Positions 11,822 through 22,334 of a stretch of DNA of 48,424 bases are shown piece after piece; the stretch's first letter is position 1; every line of letters begins with the position of its first letter. The DNA is from Phellopilus nigrolimitatus (Eukaryota; Basidiomycota; Agaricomycetes; Hymenochaetales; Hymenochaetaceae). The stretch covers positions 1 to 48,424 of the forward strand of contig JAJOHG010000192.1 of the NCBI GenBank assembly GCA_021029095.1, written 5' to 3'. Position numbers and translations under genes: made by a program. The notes beneath the pieces were generated by a model that saw only the letters and a list, made by a program, of their open reading frames with translations, searched no databases and was not told the origin of the DNA.

Positions 11822-12925
11822 ATGCTCAATCTGCAGCTCAAAAAAATCGCCTCTTCATCTGCAAGACGAACCTGCAGACCATCCTGGGTTTCCTGCCGTC
11901 TATACTCGACCTCGGAGCCTCCAAAGGCTTCACTGAAGCTCGTCGCGGAGTTACGAAAACGCACAGAAATCTCTATTTCGAAAGCCCAGGAAGCTCTCAT
12001 TGCAACGAATAATAATTTAGACGCGGCTCTAGACTGGGTAAAAGAGGATCTCGCCGTATCAGGGGCGAAAAAGGCGGCGAAAGTGGAGGGGAGGGAGGCG
12101 AAGGAAGGTCTCATAGGCGTTTCGTTACTCTCGCCTGGTATTGGTCAGGGAACAGGTGCCGCTCGAGCAGCCATGGTCGAGCTCAACTGTGAGACAGATT
12201 TTGTCGGCAGGAACGATCTCTTTGGGAAGCTACTCGCAGACATCGCCCACTCGGCAGCATACCATGCGGAAGAACCCTCTGACTTCCAAGAAAACCCGAC
12301 CCTACTACGGACGTGCTCTGTCAACGCTCTGCTCGATGCCCCATACCTCCAGAAGGACCCGTCACAATCTCCGGATCCCTCGGCGTCCATCGGCTCTGCT
12401 ATTCGTGACACCATAGCCAAAGTCGGCGAAAATATCTCCCTGCGCCGGGTGGTGAGTGTAGTGCTCCCTAGCGCGCCAGAGTCCATCCAAGCTGGCGTGC
12501 GCGTCGCGCCGTATATCCACGGTTCAACGACGGACCCGTCACTGGGGCGCATGGGAACGCTCGCGCTCTTGTACCTCAAATCTCCCAATCTCAAAGCACG
12601 TTTCGTAGAGGAAGCGTTCCGTGGGGACCTGGCGAAGCTCGAGCGGGCACTCGCGCGCCAAATTGCCGGCTTTGACACGCGGTCTATCCGCCTAGTGACC
12701 GAAAGTCCGGAGACGGTGCTATATGAACAGCCGTTCATGCTTTTCCCTGGCGAGTTTTCTGGACAGCCTGTCAAAAGTGTTCTCCAAACGTGGACGGCAC
12801 AGAAGGGATTGCTCGATAGTAATGCAAACGAAGAATACCAGGGTATCTCTGTGAATGAATTCGCTAAGTGGTCGGTCGGGCAGGACCTGTTGTCGGACGG
12901 CAGTGCGGTTCAAAGTAAGAGCTAA
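11822..12925 (+). CDS. TSF1: Mitochondrial translation elongation factor Ts
   Basis: Guanine-nucleotide exchange factor for mitochondrial EF-Tu. Single exon, 367 residues. The first in-frame ATG with a proper presequence is 11822: MLNLQLKKIASSSARRTCRP, with an RLYS-type cleavage site, so I prefer it over longer frames. Then come the UBA-like module KLVAELRKRTEISISKAQEA...LDAALDWVKED and the EF-Ts core signature MVELNCETDFVGRNDLF. The C-terminal half has VGENISLRRVVSV and ALARQIAGFDTRSI; the middle is longer and more divergent than in bacteria, as is usual in fungi. It lies downstream of the promoter shared with NAF1. Confidence 0.93.
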   Translation: MLNLQLKKIASSSARRTCRPSWVSCRLYSTSEPPKASLKLVAELRKRTEISISKAQEALIATNNNLDAALDWVKEDLAVSGAKKAAKVEGREAKEGLIGVSLLSPGIGQGTGAARAAMVELNCETDFVGRNDLFGKLLADIAHSAAYHAEEPSDFQENPTLLRTCSVNALLDAPYLQKDPSQSPDPSASIGSAIRDTIAKVGENISLRRVVSVVLPSAPESIQAGVRVAPYIHGSTTDPSLGRMGTLALLYLKSPNLKARFVEEAFRGDLAKLERALARQIAGFDTRSIRLVTESPETVLYEQPFMLFPGEFSGQPVKSVLQTWTAQKGLLDSNANEEYQGISVNEFAKWSVGQDLLSDGSAVQSKS

Positions 12926-13641
12926 AATTTTGTCAACCCTAGAGTATCTACTAAACTATATCCCTTTTGCTAGCACTCGCAGACGAGTTGTCCACCATCG
13001 AAACGGGGTCGAGTTGAGGGCTCGCTCCGCAGTTTCCATGCAGATCTAATCGAATACATGTCACCACTCAATTAATGCGCGTAATAATTATCACACTCAG
13101 ATCTAGGCCAGTCTCGATAATATCGAAGATTAAGAGGATGAACTCGTCCCAAGTGCAACCTGAAAGCGGCAGTTTTTCCTGCTTCGCGTGCTTTGTTTAC
13201 ATTTCCGACGCTTCGAGCAGGACTAAAAAAAGGTCAACGTAGCTTACTGCGAGTCATGATATTTTATTCGTCCTTATTCTATCTATTCGAGCAGGTCATC
13301 AAAATACTAAGACGTCGTTTTGTGTATTTGTACTTTTTGTCTGGAAAGAGTGATGCACTGGCCATGTGCTATGGACTACGTCACAGCCAGACAACGAGAA
13401 ACGTTGTCGTGCATGATACACCAGGTATTCATCCACCACATGCCCTCTGGAGTGCGCGTCAAATTAAGGACAGTACAGGCGCACCGAACTACGTACGACA
13501 AGCTCGAAGGGAAATTGCAGAACTGAAAGATCGGTCGCTGTCTGAGCATGCGGTAATTTCTTTTGCGCATACGACACCTACGTGCATGCAAGTCCACTGT
13601 AACACGTCAACCGGCGCTCTTACACGTGTTGTCATAGCTAA
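12926..13641. other. Intergenic, no gene seen
   Basis: Holds the EF-Ts 3' UTR. The right end, at about 13641, is the point where homology with the other F-box copy begins, so the F-box promoter starts at this boundary. No coding sequence recognised. Confidence 0.5.
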
Positions 13642-13887
13642 GTGAGCCACTCCCCCTTTATTTCCTTTGTGCCGGTTTGTGAGAGCTCCTCGTTCTTAGT
13701 CTCGTTAATCTTCGGCTCCGTAAGTCGTTTCCGTAGTAAGGCTCTTTTGTTCTCTCGAGCACTCATATTTAGGCTCTCGCAGTTAGTGGAGAAGTCATTA
13801 GTTTTCCCAACACCTTTCAGAGGTCAATTTTGCAACTCTTCCTGTCTCTCCAACATCCATCCCAACTCGCCTTTCCTTTGTCTAACC

Positions 13888-15572
13888 ATGACCCACACAG
13901 ACAACCCGTTCTCAGGCTATGCACAAATGTACGCTGTAACGAACTTTTTAGCATTCAGAATGTCGGCATCGTACGTGCCCTTGTGGAATGATCCGAACGT
14001 ATGGGCAGTGAACGGGTAAGCACACAGGTCTTCTCGCGTTCCTTCGCGCTTAACCAGATTTTACTCAGTCCGTTCATGCAACGCTACTTCCAGCCCAACC
14101 CTGAGTATCTGGAGATAAGGAACGTGCAGACCATGGTTGACATTCTGAAGGAAGCGCAGAATGGGCTCAACTCTATACACGACTTCGTCCAAAGCGGGGT
14201 GTCCCTTCTTGAAAAATGGCTAATATCGGGCGTGCGGGGTCGGGGCGTCGCGTCCTTACCCGATGAGCTGGTTATGCACATACTCGAGCACGCTTACGAA
14301 CTCCATAAATGTGACCTGGAAATCGCGGATGAACCCAGATGCGATCGAGATCTGGCGGTCTTTGTGCATGGGCTATCAAGCGTGAACCATCGCTTTCGTA
14401 ATCTCGCATTGGAAACCCCGGCCTTGTGGAGGCGCCTGTCATACGTCCAGCTCCCAGAGAGCCGCAATCTCTACTTGGCACGGAATAAAGCGTCAGGGTT
14501 GACCATTTCCATCCGATATTTACAGGATGGATCAAAAGTTTCTTTTACAGATTATATTCGAGATCTTCTTCCTCATTCCAGGCGATGGAAGACATTCAAC
14601 TTTGAATGTGACGCGGAAGAGGCCGCAGAATGCTTGAAAATGCTGCGTGGCTCGTGTTTGGATAAGGAATTACCTTCTTTGCATACGCTCTCGCTGATGT
14701 GGGTAGACGATCCAGACCGGGAAGGCGTGGTAGAGGATGACGCACATTTCTACTCGACGTGGAAGATGCCCAATCTCAAGCATTTGATTGTCAAGAATGT
14801 TATTCCGCGGAGCTGCTTCGGACCATCGCTCGTCTCCTGTGACCTAATGTTCTACGGTAAAGACCCTGATGAGACTAATGAAACGTTCGACGTGGAAATG
14901 CTACTGGATTTCCTCGATACCTTGCGTAATCTGAAATATTTAAAACTGTTCAACTGCGAGCGCTTCCATGCTCCTACTCGCGATCTTGCGGTAACCCTGC
15001 CCGCACTGGAGACTCTGCATGTGGGTTTCGACACGACCATGAACTGGAGACGTGAAGAGCATGATGGGGAGAACGTTCAAAACAGCGTTGGAATGATCAT
15101 GCTGTCTCTGCACACTCCGAACATAACGAAGCTTACCTACGAAGCTATATTCGAAGAAGACTGGGGCGGAGGCGTGGAGGAATTGCTGGCGGATACCCAG
15201 TTCTACAAGAAAGTGGAGGAGTACACTGCACTCACAGATCTCACTCTCCAATTCCTAAACGAAGGCGACACTGTGCCACGGCTTATCGGCCATATCATGA
15301 CGCTCTGCTCAAAGTGTCCCGTCGAGCACATGAGCATCAAAGCGCTCAACAGAATTGCGGAATGGGACACGAATACCTTCCACATCGACCTGCCGCTCCG
15401 CACGCTGCGCTTCGAAGGCAACGCGTTTGATAACGAGTTCGTTTGGAGGTTCATCGAAGGAGACCTGGCACTTGAAAGATTGGAGATAGTCGACTGCCCG
15501 CTGATCGATGACTCCGCCTCGCACAAATTACAGTCAGCGCTAAAGCCAGGCGTGCAGTACGTCTTCCATTAG
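13888..15572 (+). CDS. F-box protein, copy A
   Basis: Two exons, 13888-14015 and 14069-15572, separated by a 53-base intron, give 543 residues. The N-terminus is MTHTDNPFSGYAQMYAVTNF. A motif of F-box type starts near residue 103 (VASLPDELVMHILEHAYELH...LSSVNHRFRNLALETPALWR). The rest has leucine-spaced segments (LPSLHTLSLMWVDD, LRNLKYLKLFNCERF, LPALETLHVGFD) like the degenerate leucine-rich repeats of mushroom F-box proteins. Such proteins bind Skp1 through the F-box and present substrates to an SCF ubiquitin ligase; the substrate is unknown. The paralogue on the opposite strand has the same exon and intron lengths. The splice acceptor at 14068 was chosen because it keeps frame and is conserved in both copies. 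Confidence 0.9.
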
Positions 15573-15653
15573 GCCCGTAGCACGCTTAAAGTCTGCGCTT
15601 ACCATTGTCGGTTCATGACCACAAGCACTTGCCATAAATTCATCATGTGCATA

Positions 15654-16078
15654 CAGTGACTCACAAAAGTATTGCACAACCAAAGAAAACTTACTGAACA
15701 TCATAAACTCAATGTTTTGCTTTAGTTTAAGCTTGTAAATTAAGTTTAGTTTCTCCTCTAAAATTGTCCATTAAGGACCAAATGAATTATGATGAAAAAT
15801 GCATCCGGTACAGCCATATTACAAAGGAGGTCACTTTAGGTACCTCAAAGAACTTTATTTTCTTACAGTAAAAATCATATTAAAATAGGTTGAAATTTTC
15901 TATAGAAGTTGCTGTTTGAATCACAAAATTCCGTTCAGTGGTTGTTAAGATATAAGCCTGGCAAAGTGCCATTTTAGCCTAGATTTGCTTAATTTACAAG
16001 CTTAAACCAAAGCAAAACGTTGAGTTCGTGATGTTCTGTAAATTTTCTTTGGTCGTGCAATACTTTTGTGAGGCACTG
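15654..16078. mobile_element. Tc1/mariner-type MITE with about 90-base terminal inverted repeats
   Basis: A 425-base non-coding element begins CAGTGACTCACAAAAGTATT and ends in the reverse complement of CAGTGCCTCACAAAAGTATT. The inverted repeats extend about 90 bases, to TTTAAGCTTGTAAATTAAG, with fewer than ten mismatches. It is flanked by TA on both sides (15652-15653 and 16079-16080), the target duplication of Tc1/mariner transposases. The two other F-box copies carry the uninterrupted site (CATGTGCATAAGAT...). It has no open reading frame for a transposase, so it would need one from elsewhere. Confidence 0.9.
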
Positions 16079-16165
16079 TAAATGTTGAAAGCAGCTGCGT
16101 CCGCAATGCTTAGAATTATTCTCCAGCCGGATGAACGCATTTCTCAAAACCGGTCCATCATCCAG

Positions 16166-16965
16166 TACCAGTCATTTCCTCGCAATTTCCCGTTCTGGTA
16201 AGGATGTCTAAAAATTTCAGAGAAAAAAAAAATGGATAGCAACAAATCGGACGCTACATCTGCCTTCCAGGGAGCCATAATTTCTCACCGTGCATGATTT
16301 CTACTCTCCTATGCTGAAATGCACATGTACAATAAGAAAAAAAAATGCCAGATACTGATCGACTACACCGCCAACTGAGTCAAATGTTGTAAAGATAGAC
16401 GGAGCTAAACACCTTAAAGATATCACATGTAGTGTTGAATTATGAATCGTGGAAATGTATATATGAGATTTTTCAGGCAAACATAATTGAAATGTTTCAT
16501 CTAAATACACATATTATGTTCGGGACAAATTAGTGAAAAAACGGATGATTTTCTATGGAATTAAGATTTATATTGCTGTCGTTTGGAGGATATAATGTAA
16601 GGTTTTTTAATGCTACAACAAGTGTTAATACAGGGTTTGTGTTGTGTTGTAATGTTGATGGGCTGCAAGATCCGTATTACACTTCGTACTTATTTGTGCC
16701 AGATTCGCCCAGATGTTGCTTGAGGATTTGCCGACAAATGCTTTTAAGACATTTCCGGAGACATCCGAGGGATGTATGTGGAGGCGTTCAAACAACTTCA
16801 ACCAAAAAGTAATCTGTATATATAGGAAAACACGTAGTAAATACACAAGCAGAGTAACAAAGTTTATGTAATCTCTAAATCTTTATTTTTTTACTTGTTC
16901 ACACGAACTTGTGCGCTGGCGCACGTCGCACCCCACTTCTCTCTCCCATCTTTCCATCTCACGGC
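16166..16965. other. AT-rich intergenic tract
   Basis: Noticeably richer in A and T than the genes around it, with A and T runs. No protein similarity recognised on either strand. It lies between the MITE-bearing F-box flank and the eIF2-gamma remnant and is probably old repeat-derived sequence. Confidence 0.5.
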
Positions 16966-18290
16966 GGCAAGAACTAGATATATAAGTGCGAGAACGAGGC
17001 GTGCCTGCGACCGGGTTGCTACCGCTCGTACCGCTCCGACAAGGAGGACTGCCTGCCATGCGAGCACCCTGAATGTTGGAGTCGCATGAAGCTACTCTGG
17101 CGTGTCTCCTTCGTCAACTGTCCCGGACGCGATATCCTCATGGCCACCATGCTGAACGTCGCGGCTGTCATGGACGCTGCACACCTTCTCATCGCCGGGG
17201 ATGAGTTGTGCCCGCAGCCACAGACTTCTGAGCTCGCCGCCGTGGATATCACGCTCTAGAACATCATTCTGCAAAACAAGGTCAACTCGATCAAGAAGGC
17301 ACAGGTGCTCGAGCACCAGAAGAGTACCATTGCGTTCGTGAAAGGTGTGTTTGCGCCAACTGAGAAATAGAAACCTCTGCTACAGAACTGAGAGGGCTCT
17401 GTGCGCAATACAGGTACCGTGGCGGAGGCGTCGCCCATCGTGCCGATCTCCGCGCAACTAAAATACAACACCGATAGTGAGCGTGTACATTGTGAAGTGG
17501 ATCCCGATCCTGGTGCGGGACTTCACGTCGTCGCCGCGGCTGATCGTCATCCGCTCGTTCGACGTGAACAAGCCGGGCGCGGAGGTCGGCGAGTTGATGA
17601 GTGGGATTGTGTGCCGCTCGATTTTCACGAGCATGCCCACACTCAGCATGTGCTTTGAGATCCGCCCGGGCATCTTCACGAAGGACACGCAGGGTTGCAG
17701 AGTACGTTCTTTACAGCTCGGAGTCCGATTCCTCTGACGACGAGAAAGACGAGCACGTCCAGCAGGACAAGCCGCCCGATCTTCAGCCGCATAGCCATGC
17801 TGCTCGCGAGAACAACCAGCTGCAGTTTGTCATGCCCGGCGGGCTCATCGGTGTGGGCACAATGATCAACCCGACACTGCCATGCGGACAGGCTCGTCGG
17901 GCAGGTGCTCGGCGCAGTGGGCAAGCTGCCCCAGATCTACATCGGTGTGTTGCGCCATCCTTTTCACATTTTCTTCCGTGCGCTTATGTGTGTCCATCTG
18001 CACGCGCTGTGCTCGAGATCAGTTTGTTCCTCCTGTGGTGCCTGTCAGGTGTCAAGACCGAGGATAAGAAGATGGCGAAGGTGACAAAACTCATGAAGAA
18101 CGATCTGTTGCTGATCAACATCGGCTCGACAACCTCGAGGTGCTCGCACATTCTACCTGCTCCTCGATGCCCAGCTCTGTGCCAGCACCTCCCGCATGTC
18201 GGATGCAGCATACACAGGACTTGCATCACGGCGGGGCTGGAGGGCTCGGCGGGGACACTGACATGTCTGACCCGCCCTGTCGAGCAGTTC
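16966..18290 (+). pseudogene. Decayed eIF2-gamma (GCD11) pseudogene, 5'-truncated
   Basis: Similarity to translation initiation factor 2 gamma runs through several frames: [20 protein letters not shown], then [86 protein letters not shown], and SLFLLWCLSGVKTEDKKMAK. In-frame stops occur, for example TAG at 17258-17260 and TAG near 17368, and frameshifts follow. The G3 box, normally DCPGHD, reads NCPGRD. The N-terminal G1 region is missing. An intron-like stretch remains between LPQIYI (ending about 17952) and EISLFLL (about 18012), so this looks like a DNA-level copy rather than a retroposed cDNA. The functional gene should be elsewhere in the genome. Confidence 0.9.
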
Positions 18291-19210
18291 TATTTTCCAT
18301 CTTTTATCGCTATCTTGATGTCATATATATAAATATAATTGAATATCTCAAAAATCCAAAAACAAGAGCCCGACAGCATAGTTACAGATGTCTAGACAGT
18401 CTCGGTGGATGTTGTCATTATGTGACAGGACACTACGTTCTCGAGTCACTCACAAAAATGTTTTTTAAACGTTCATCGGCTATATTGCGTGAACACTTGC
18501 GGCAGCAGGCGACCCACAGTTGCCGAAAGCCTCGTAAAATATCACCGAGCATGTTGCATTCACGTGCCCTTGAAAAGGTTGCTCCGAGGTCATTCGGTCA
18601 CATATGTCAAAGACTCATTGGGAAATGGTATAACAACATGGCCTATCTAAAAATGCTCAAACAATTTGCGTTATGATCTTCATAATACATTTTTCTAGGA
18701 GTCACATTTCATTCTCGTTACGGCATTCAAGCAGCGCAACCTCAATCTTTATTAAACATTTTCTTCAACTTGCGGTGTAATACAAAGCGGTCATCCGAAA
18801 TGCCGGACGCCCGCCTGCAGCGCGCTATTTGGCGCTTTGTTTACGCGTAGCGGTCACGTTTTTCTCCCGCAACGCACGCTGTGGCTCGAATCGGATACAG
18901 ACAACCGACTCGAACGGTCAGGACCCAATAATTAGACAAAGGCCTCAATAAACCCGCAGACGCCCCCGCTCTCCTACAAAAAAGCCCCGCAAAACTAAAA
19001 AATAAACCACGGAAAAGACCAGAGGACAGAGAGGACAGCAGGGAACGAAACCAGACAGAAACAGACACAGAGACGGGGGCTATACAGCGTACAAAAGACA
19101 CAGCGATAACGAGCTGCGCGTGCGAAGCAGGGCGCGGAGAGGGAACAGCGTGGTTGGTCCGTGCGGGGTAGGTACATGGCGTCTGTGCGTGGGTAGTCCG
19201 AACGTGCTAT

Positions 19211-19236
19211 GTATGTGTGTGTGTGTGTGTGTGTAT
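19211..19236. repeat. (GT)n microsatellite
   Basis: An uninterrupted run of about ten GT dinucleotides in a longer TGTATG-rich context, downstream of the fucosyltransferase-like gene. Confidence 0.9.
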
Positions 19237-19332
19237 TGTATGTATGTGCTATTGCATACGGTGAGAGGGGGTGTAGCGTACGTATTCCGGCTGGGATAAG
19301 TAACTGTACCGCGGGATTGCTATTGGGGGTTT

Positions 19333-19392
19333 CGAGTCCGAGTCCGAGTCCGAGTGTCCGAGTGTCCGAGTCAGTGTCCGAGTCCCAGAGTC
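19333..19392. repeat. Hexanucleotide GAGTCC array
   Basis: About nine imperfect copies of GAGTCC, some with an inserted GT (GAGTGTCC). Non-coding, in the 3' flank of the fucosyltransferase-like gene. Confidence 0.85.
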
Positions 19393-19681
19393 CTTTTGTT
19401 CGTTTCGTGCGCGCGGCGCTGCGGCGCGCCGTAGGAAATAAATAAGCGGCGGAGGCGCGGCGCCCTTGCATGCACCGTTGTTGACCATCGTGGTCGCGCG
19501 TGTGCCCCCGGGCCGACGCGAGGCGCGCTGAACGCCGGCATTGCAAGCCGCGTGCACGCACGGCGCCTATGCCAAATGTGTCGCCAACCGTGCTCACGCA
19601 TGCGGCTCGCGCAAGCCTGCCGTGCCTCCTGCCGCGCCTCCTGCCGCGCCTCCTTCCCCGCCCCCCGCCCCCCGTCCGCCC

Positions 19682-21633
19682 CTATATCGCAAACTCATAA
19701 CCGCCGCCCTCCCGCGCCCACGCGCGCCTCTTGTGGTCGTCCGCGCCCGCGCGGCCCCAGCGCACCGTGCGCGTCGGGCCCGCGTTCCAGTCCTGCACGC
19801 GGCGCTGCGCGATGAGGCTCATCGTCGAGCGGTCCGTGCCGACGAAGCCCGCGCCGAGCGACTGCACGACCGCGTCGACGAGCACGGGGTACCTGCGCGG
19901 TGTCCCGCCGTCAGCGGCGGCGCCAGGAACGATAAATACGATAAAGGAATGTATGTGCTCACCACCGCCCGAACGTCTCCTCCGTCCCCAGCGCGCCGTG
20001 GTCGACCCACTCCCAGCCGAGGTCGCGCACGCCCTGCCACCACGCGGGGTCGCGCTCGTCGCTTGTGACGAGCACGTGCTCGACCTCGACGCCGTGCTTC
20101 TCGCGCAGCTCGGCCTTCACCTCCGCGACGCGCACCGCGAACGCGCTGAGCGGCGCGAAGCACCCCTCCGCGTCCGTGTCCGCGTCCGCGTCCGCGGAGT
20201 CGTCGTCGTCCGCGCAGTAGCGCCCGAAGTCGCCGTGGCGCACGTGCATGGAGACGAACGGCGGGAGCGCGGCGCCGGGCGCGAGGTCGAAGGTGCGCCG
20301 CACGAGGTCGCGCGCGAGCGACGCGATGAAGGGCGTCCAGTGCGCGTGCGTGCCGACGGAGCGCCACGCGGGGCTGTAGTCGTAGTTGAACTCGAAGGTC
20401 TGTGTGTTTTCGCGCAGTCAGCTCGGGCGCGCCGGACAGAAAGAAGTGGAGGGCATACGCACGTTCGCGGAGCCGACGTAGTACGGGAAGTCGAAGCACG
20501 CGAGCTGCTCGTCGGGGAGGGCCGCGTGGCCGGCGCCGCCCTCGGCGGGGAAGGGCGCGTGCGCGGGGAGGTGCGCGCGGGCGCGGCCGTCGGGGAAGGT
20601 CAGCGCGGCGAGCGGCGCGAAGCGCGTGTGCGGGTCGTTGTCGAACTGCGGGAGCATGACCGTGTCGCGCGGGACGGGCGTGTACGCGACGTCGAGCGCG
20701 AGGTGCGCCTCGAGGAGGTTCGCGCGCGGCGCGGACTCGCCGCCGGGCGCGGCGGTCGCCCAGATGGACCAGCAGCCGAGCGCGTCGCGCTGCGTGGAGC
20801 GCTCACGCTTGAGGTCGCGCCACTCGATTATGGGGTGGTTGTGCAGGCTGCGTGAGAGGCGCGGGACGTCGAAGACGTCGCCGAAGGGGACGAAGCCGGC
20901 GGCGGAGCCGACGTGCGACGGCGCGAAGGCCGGGAGAACGGCGGTGCGCCCCGAGAGGAGGGCGAGGTAGAGGAGGTTGACGTATGTCATGAAGTCGTTC
21001 GCTGGGTGGTGGAGTTAGTCTAAGGAGAGGTAACTATAGGAATATGCGCACTCCAGCCTGCGGCGATCCAGGAGGTGATGTACTGCGTGTCGTTGCGGAG
21101 GTTGTCTGGCAGACTATTAATGAAGAGACTTTATGCGTGCGGTGTGTGTGCTCACCTCTGAAGCTCTCTGTCGGGGCGCCGAGGACCCACTCGGGGTGGT
21201 CAGGCTCGCTGCCCTGCTCAGCGGCGCCGAGGTCGAGGTCGGAGCCGGGTGCAGCGTGCGACACGCCCTGCTCCGGGACGCGGCCGGCCTGGGTCTCGGT
21301 GCCACTGGAGACGTACACGACGGCAAAGACGGCGCAGAATGCAAAGAGGAGGAGGACGGTGGCAAGGACTAGGTGGCGCGGGCGACGGGCGAGGGCGGCG
21401 AGGCGGGCTGAGGAGGGCCGGCGGACGTGGCGCGGGGCCTTTTCTAAGTAGGGCGGGGGCGGCGTGCGGGGCTCGGAGTCGAAGGAGCTGAGGGAGGCCT
21501 CGAGGTCGAGGGCGAGGTCCTCGTCGTCGTCGCTGCCGGAGGCGAGGTCATCGAGGTCGTACGCGTTGGGGTCGTGGTCGTGTGCCGGATATTCGGGATT
21601 CGGAAGGAGGGGAGCGGAGGGCGGGACGGCCAT
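19682..21633 (-). CDS. Type II membrane O-fucosyltransferase-like protein
   Basis: Exons 21633-21156, 21105-21052, 21001-20463, 20399-19963 and 19892-19682 join in frame to 572 residues. A cytosolic acidic N-terminus (DLDDLASGSDDDEDLALDLE) precedes one membrane segment at about residues 85-105 (LVLATVLLLFAFCAVFAVVY). The lumenal part has the pattern of GDP-fucose O-fucosyltransferases: TQYITSWIAAGWTNDFMTYV, a strand-rich middle, then SMHVRHGDFGRYC, equivalent to the HxRxGDF nucleotide-sugar site with its key Arg. VEHVLVTSDERDPAWWQ follows, and near the C-terminus LGAGFVGTDRSTMSLIAQRR. It should act in the Golgi or ER lumen, transferring fucose to protein or glycan; the acceptor is unknown. 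Third codon positions are very strongly G or C. It is divergent from a GDP-fucose-type transporter 701 bases away, which supports the donor assignment. Confidence 0.88.
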
Positions 21634-22334
21634 GGCTTGGCGGCGGGTGACAAGGAGGAAGGGAGGGTAAGGTGAGGATGAAGAGCAAAAGGAGGAATAT
21701 GTATAAGAAAAGAAAAGGGCGTGACACAAATCGCTTTCAGGTGAACAGCGGGCTTGCTGCATACATGCGCTGATAGAATTGGGCTATTATTACATTCACT
21801 CGACGACCATCTCAGCTCATTCCGCATCTGTTGCTTGTTCTCTTTCTTTCCTTCTGATTGACATCTTCCTCTCACTCTCACTCCCACTCTCACTGCTGCC
21901 GGTCTGTCGCGCGTCGCGCATTGTTTTGTTGCTTTCTTGTTGTCTTTTTTGCTCCTTGGAGCAGCCAACACACCCGGGCTCGGTTTGCCGATGCCGGTTG
22001 CGTCATGTCCCCAAAAGGGTCCCAACGCACGGCATAAACGGATCCGGATTTTTCGGTGTCGATCCAGGGGGCCGGGCCCAGATCCGAGGCACCCGCCGCA
22101 AATGCACTATCCCCCTAATGGTCATACATAGATCGCTGTTTCTGCCCGATTCTCCTCCTGTTTCTGCGCTTCTCCCTCGCTCCTGCGTTGCCGCTTTCGG
22201 CCCTTTACACCGAGCTCTCTAAATACTTACCGTGCATGCACGCTGCACCGGCCACTCCTCCTCCCACCTACGACGACCAGTGACCGCCGACCACCGAGCA
22301 CAGCGACCACCGACCACCGACGACAACGACCACC
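21634..22334. promoter_or_regulatory. Divergent promoter region, fucosyltransferase-like / GDP-fucose transporter-like
   Basis: A 701-base interval between two divergent start codons. It contains CT-rich tracts near 21830-21900 and pyrimidine-rich leaders. The right edge has several CCACCGACCACCGAC-type repeats just before the transporter ATG. It is a candidate bidirectional promoter that could co-regulate sugar-donor import and transfer; that is inference from layout. Confidence 0.55.

Larger units (their letters stand above)
13642..16165 (+). repeat. Left arm of inverted duplication (F-box unit A)
   Basis: About 245 bases of promoter, the whole F-box gene and its 3' flank are repeated in opposite orientation at about 34047-31990. 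Homology of the farther 3' flank continues in a third copy at 31315-31790. Shared promoter words include GTGCCGGTTTGTGAGAGCTC and GTAAGGCTCTTTTGTTCTCT. The arm is interrupted by a MITE at 15654-16078. Confidence 0.88.
18291..19681. other. Gene-free tract with microsatellites
   Basis: AT-rich to about 18750, then GC-rich. It contains a GT microsatellite and a TCCGAG hexamer array (listed separately) and the 3' UTR of the minus-strand fucosyltransferase-like gene at its right end. Overlapping open frames on the minus strand at 18841-19600 are compositional and match nothing recognised. Confidence 0.5.

Noticed and set aside
16555..16812. Open frame in the AT-rich tract
   Set aside because: Short, atypical composition and no similarity recognised; it probably arose by chance next to repeat-derived sequence.
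18841..19600. Long overlapping minus-strand open frames
   Set aside because: They overlap each other and a microsatellite, have skewed composition (Arg/Ser/Thr repeats) and match no family; they are best explained by GC-rich, repetitive DNA.
19731..20855. A 374-codon plus-strand frame
   Set aside because: It is the antisense of the fucosyltransferase-like exons; high GC3 removes stop codons from the opposite strand.
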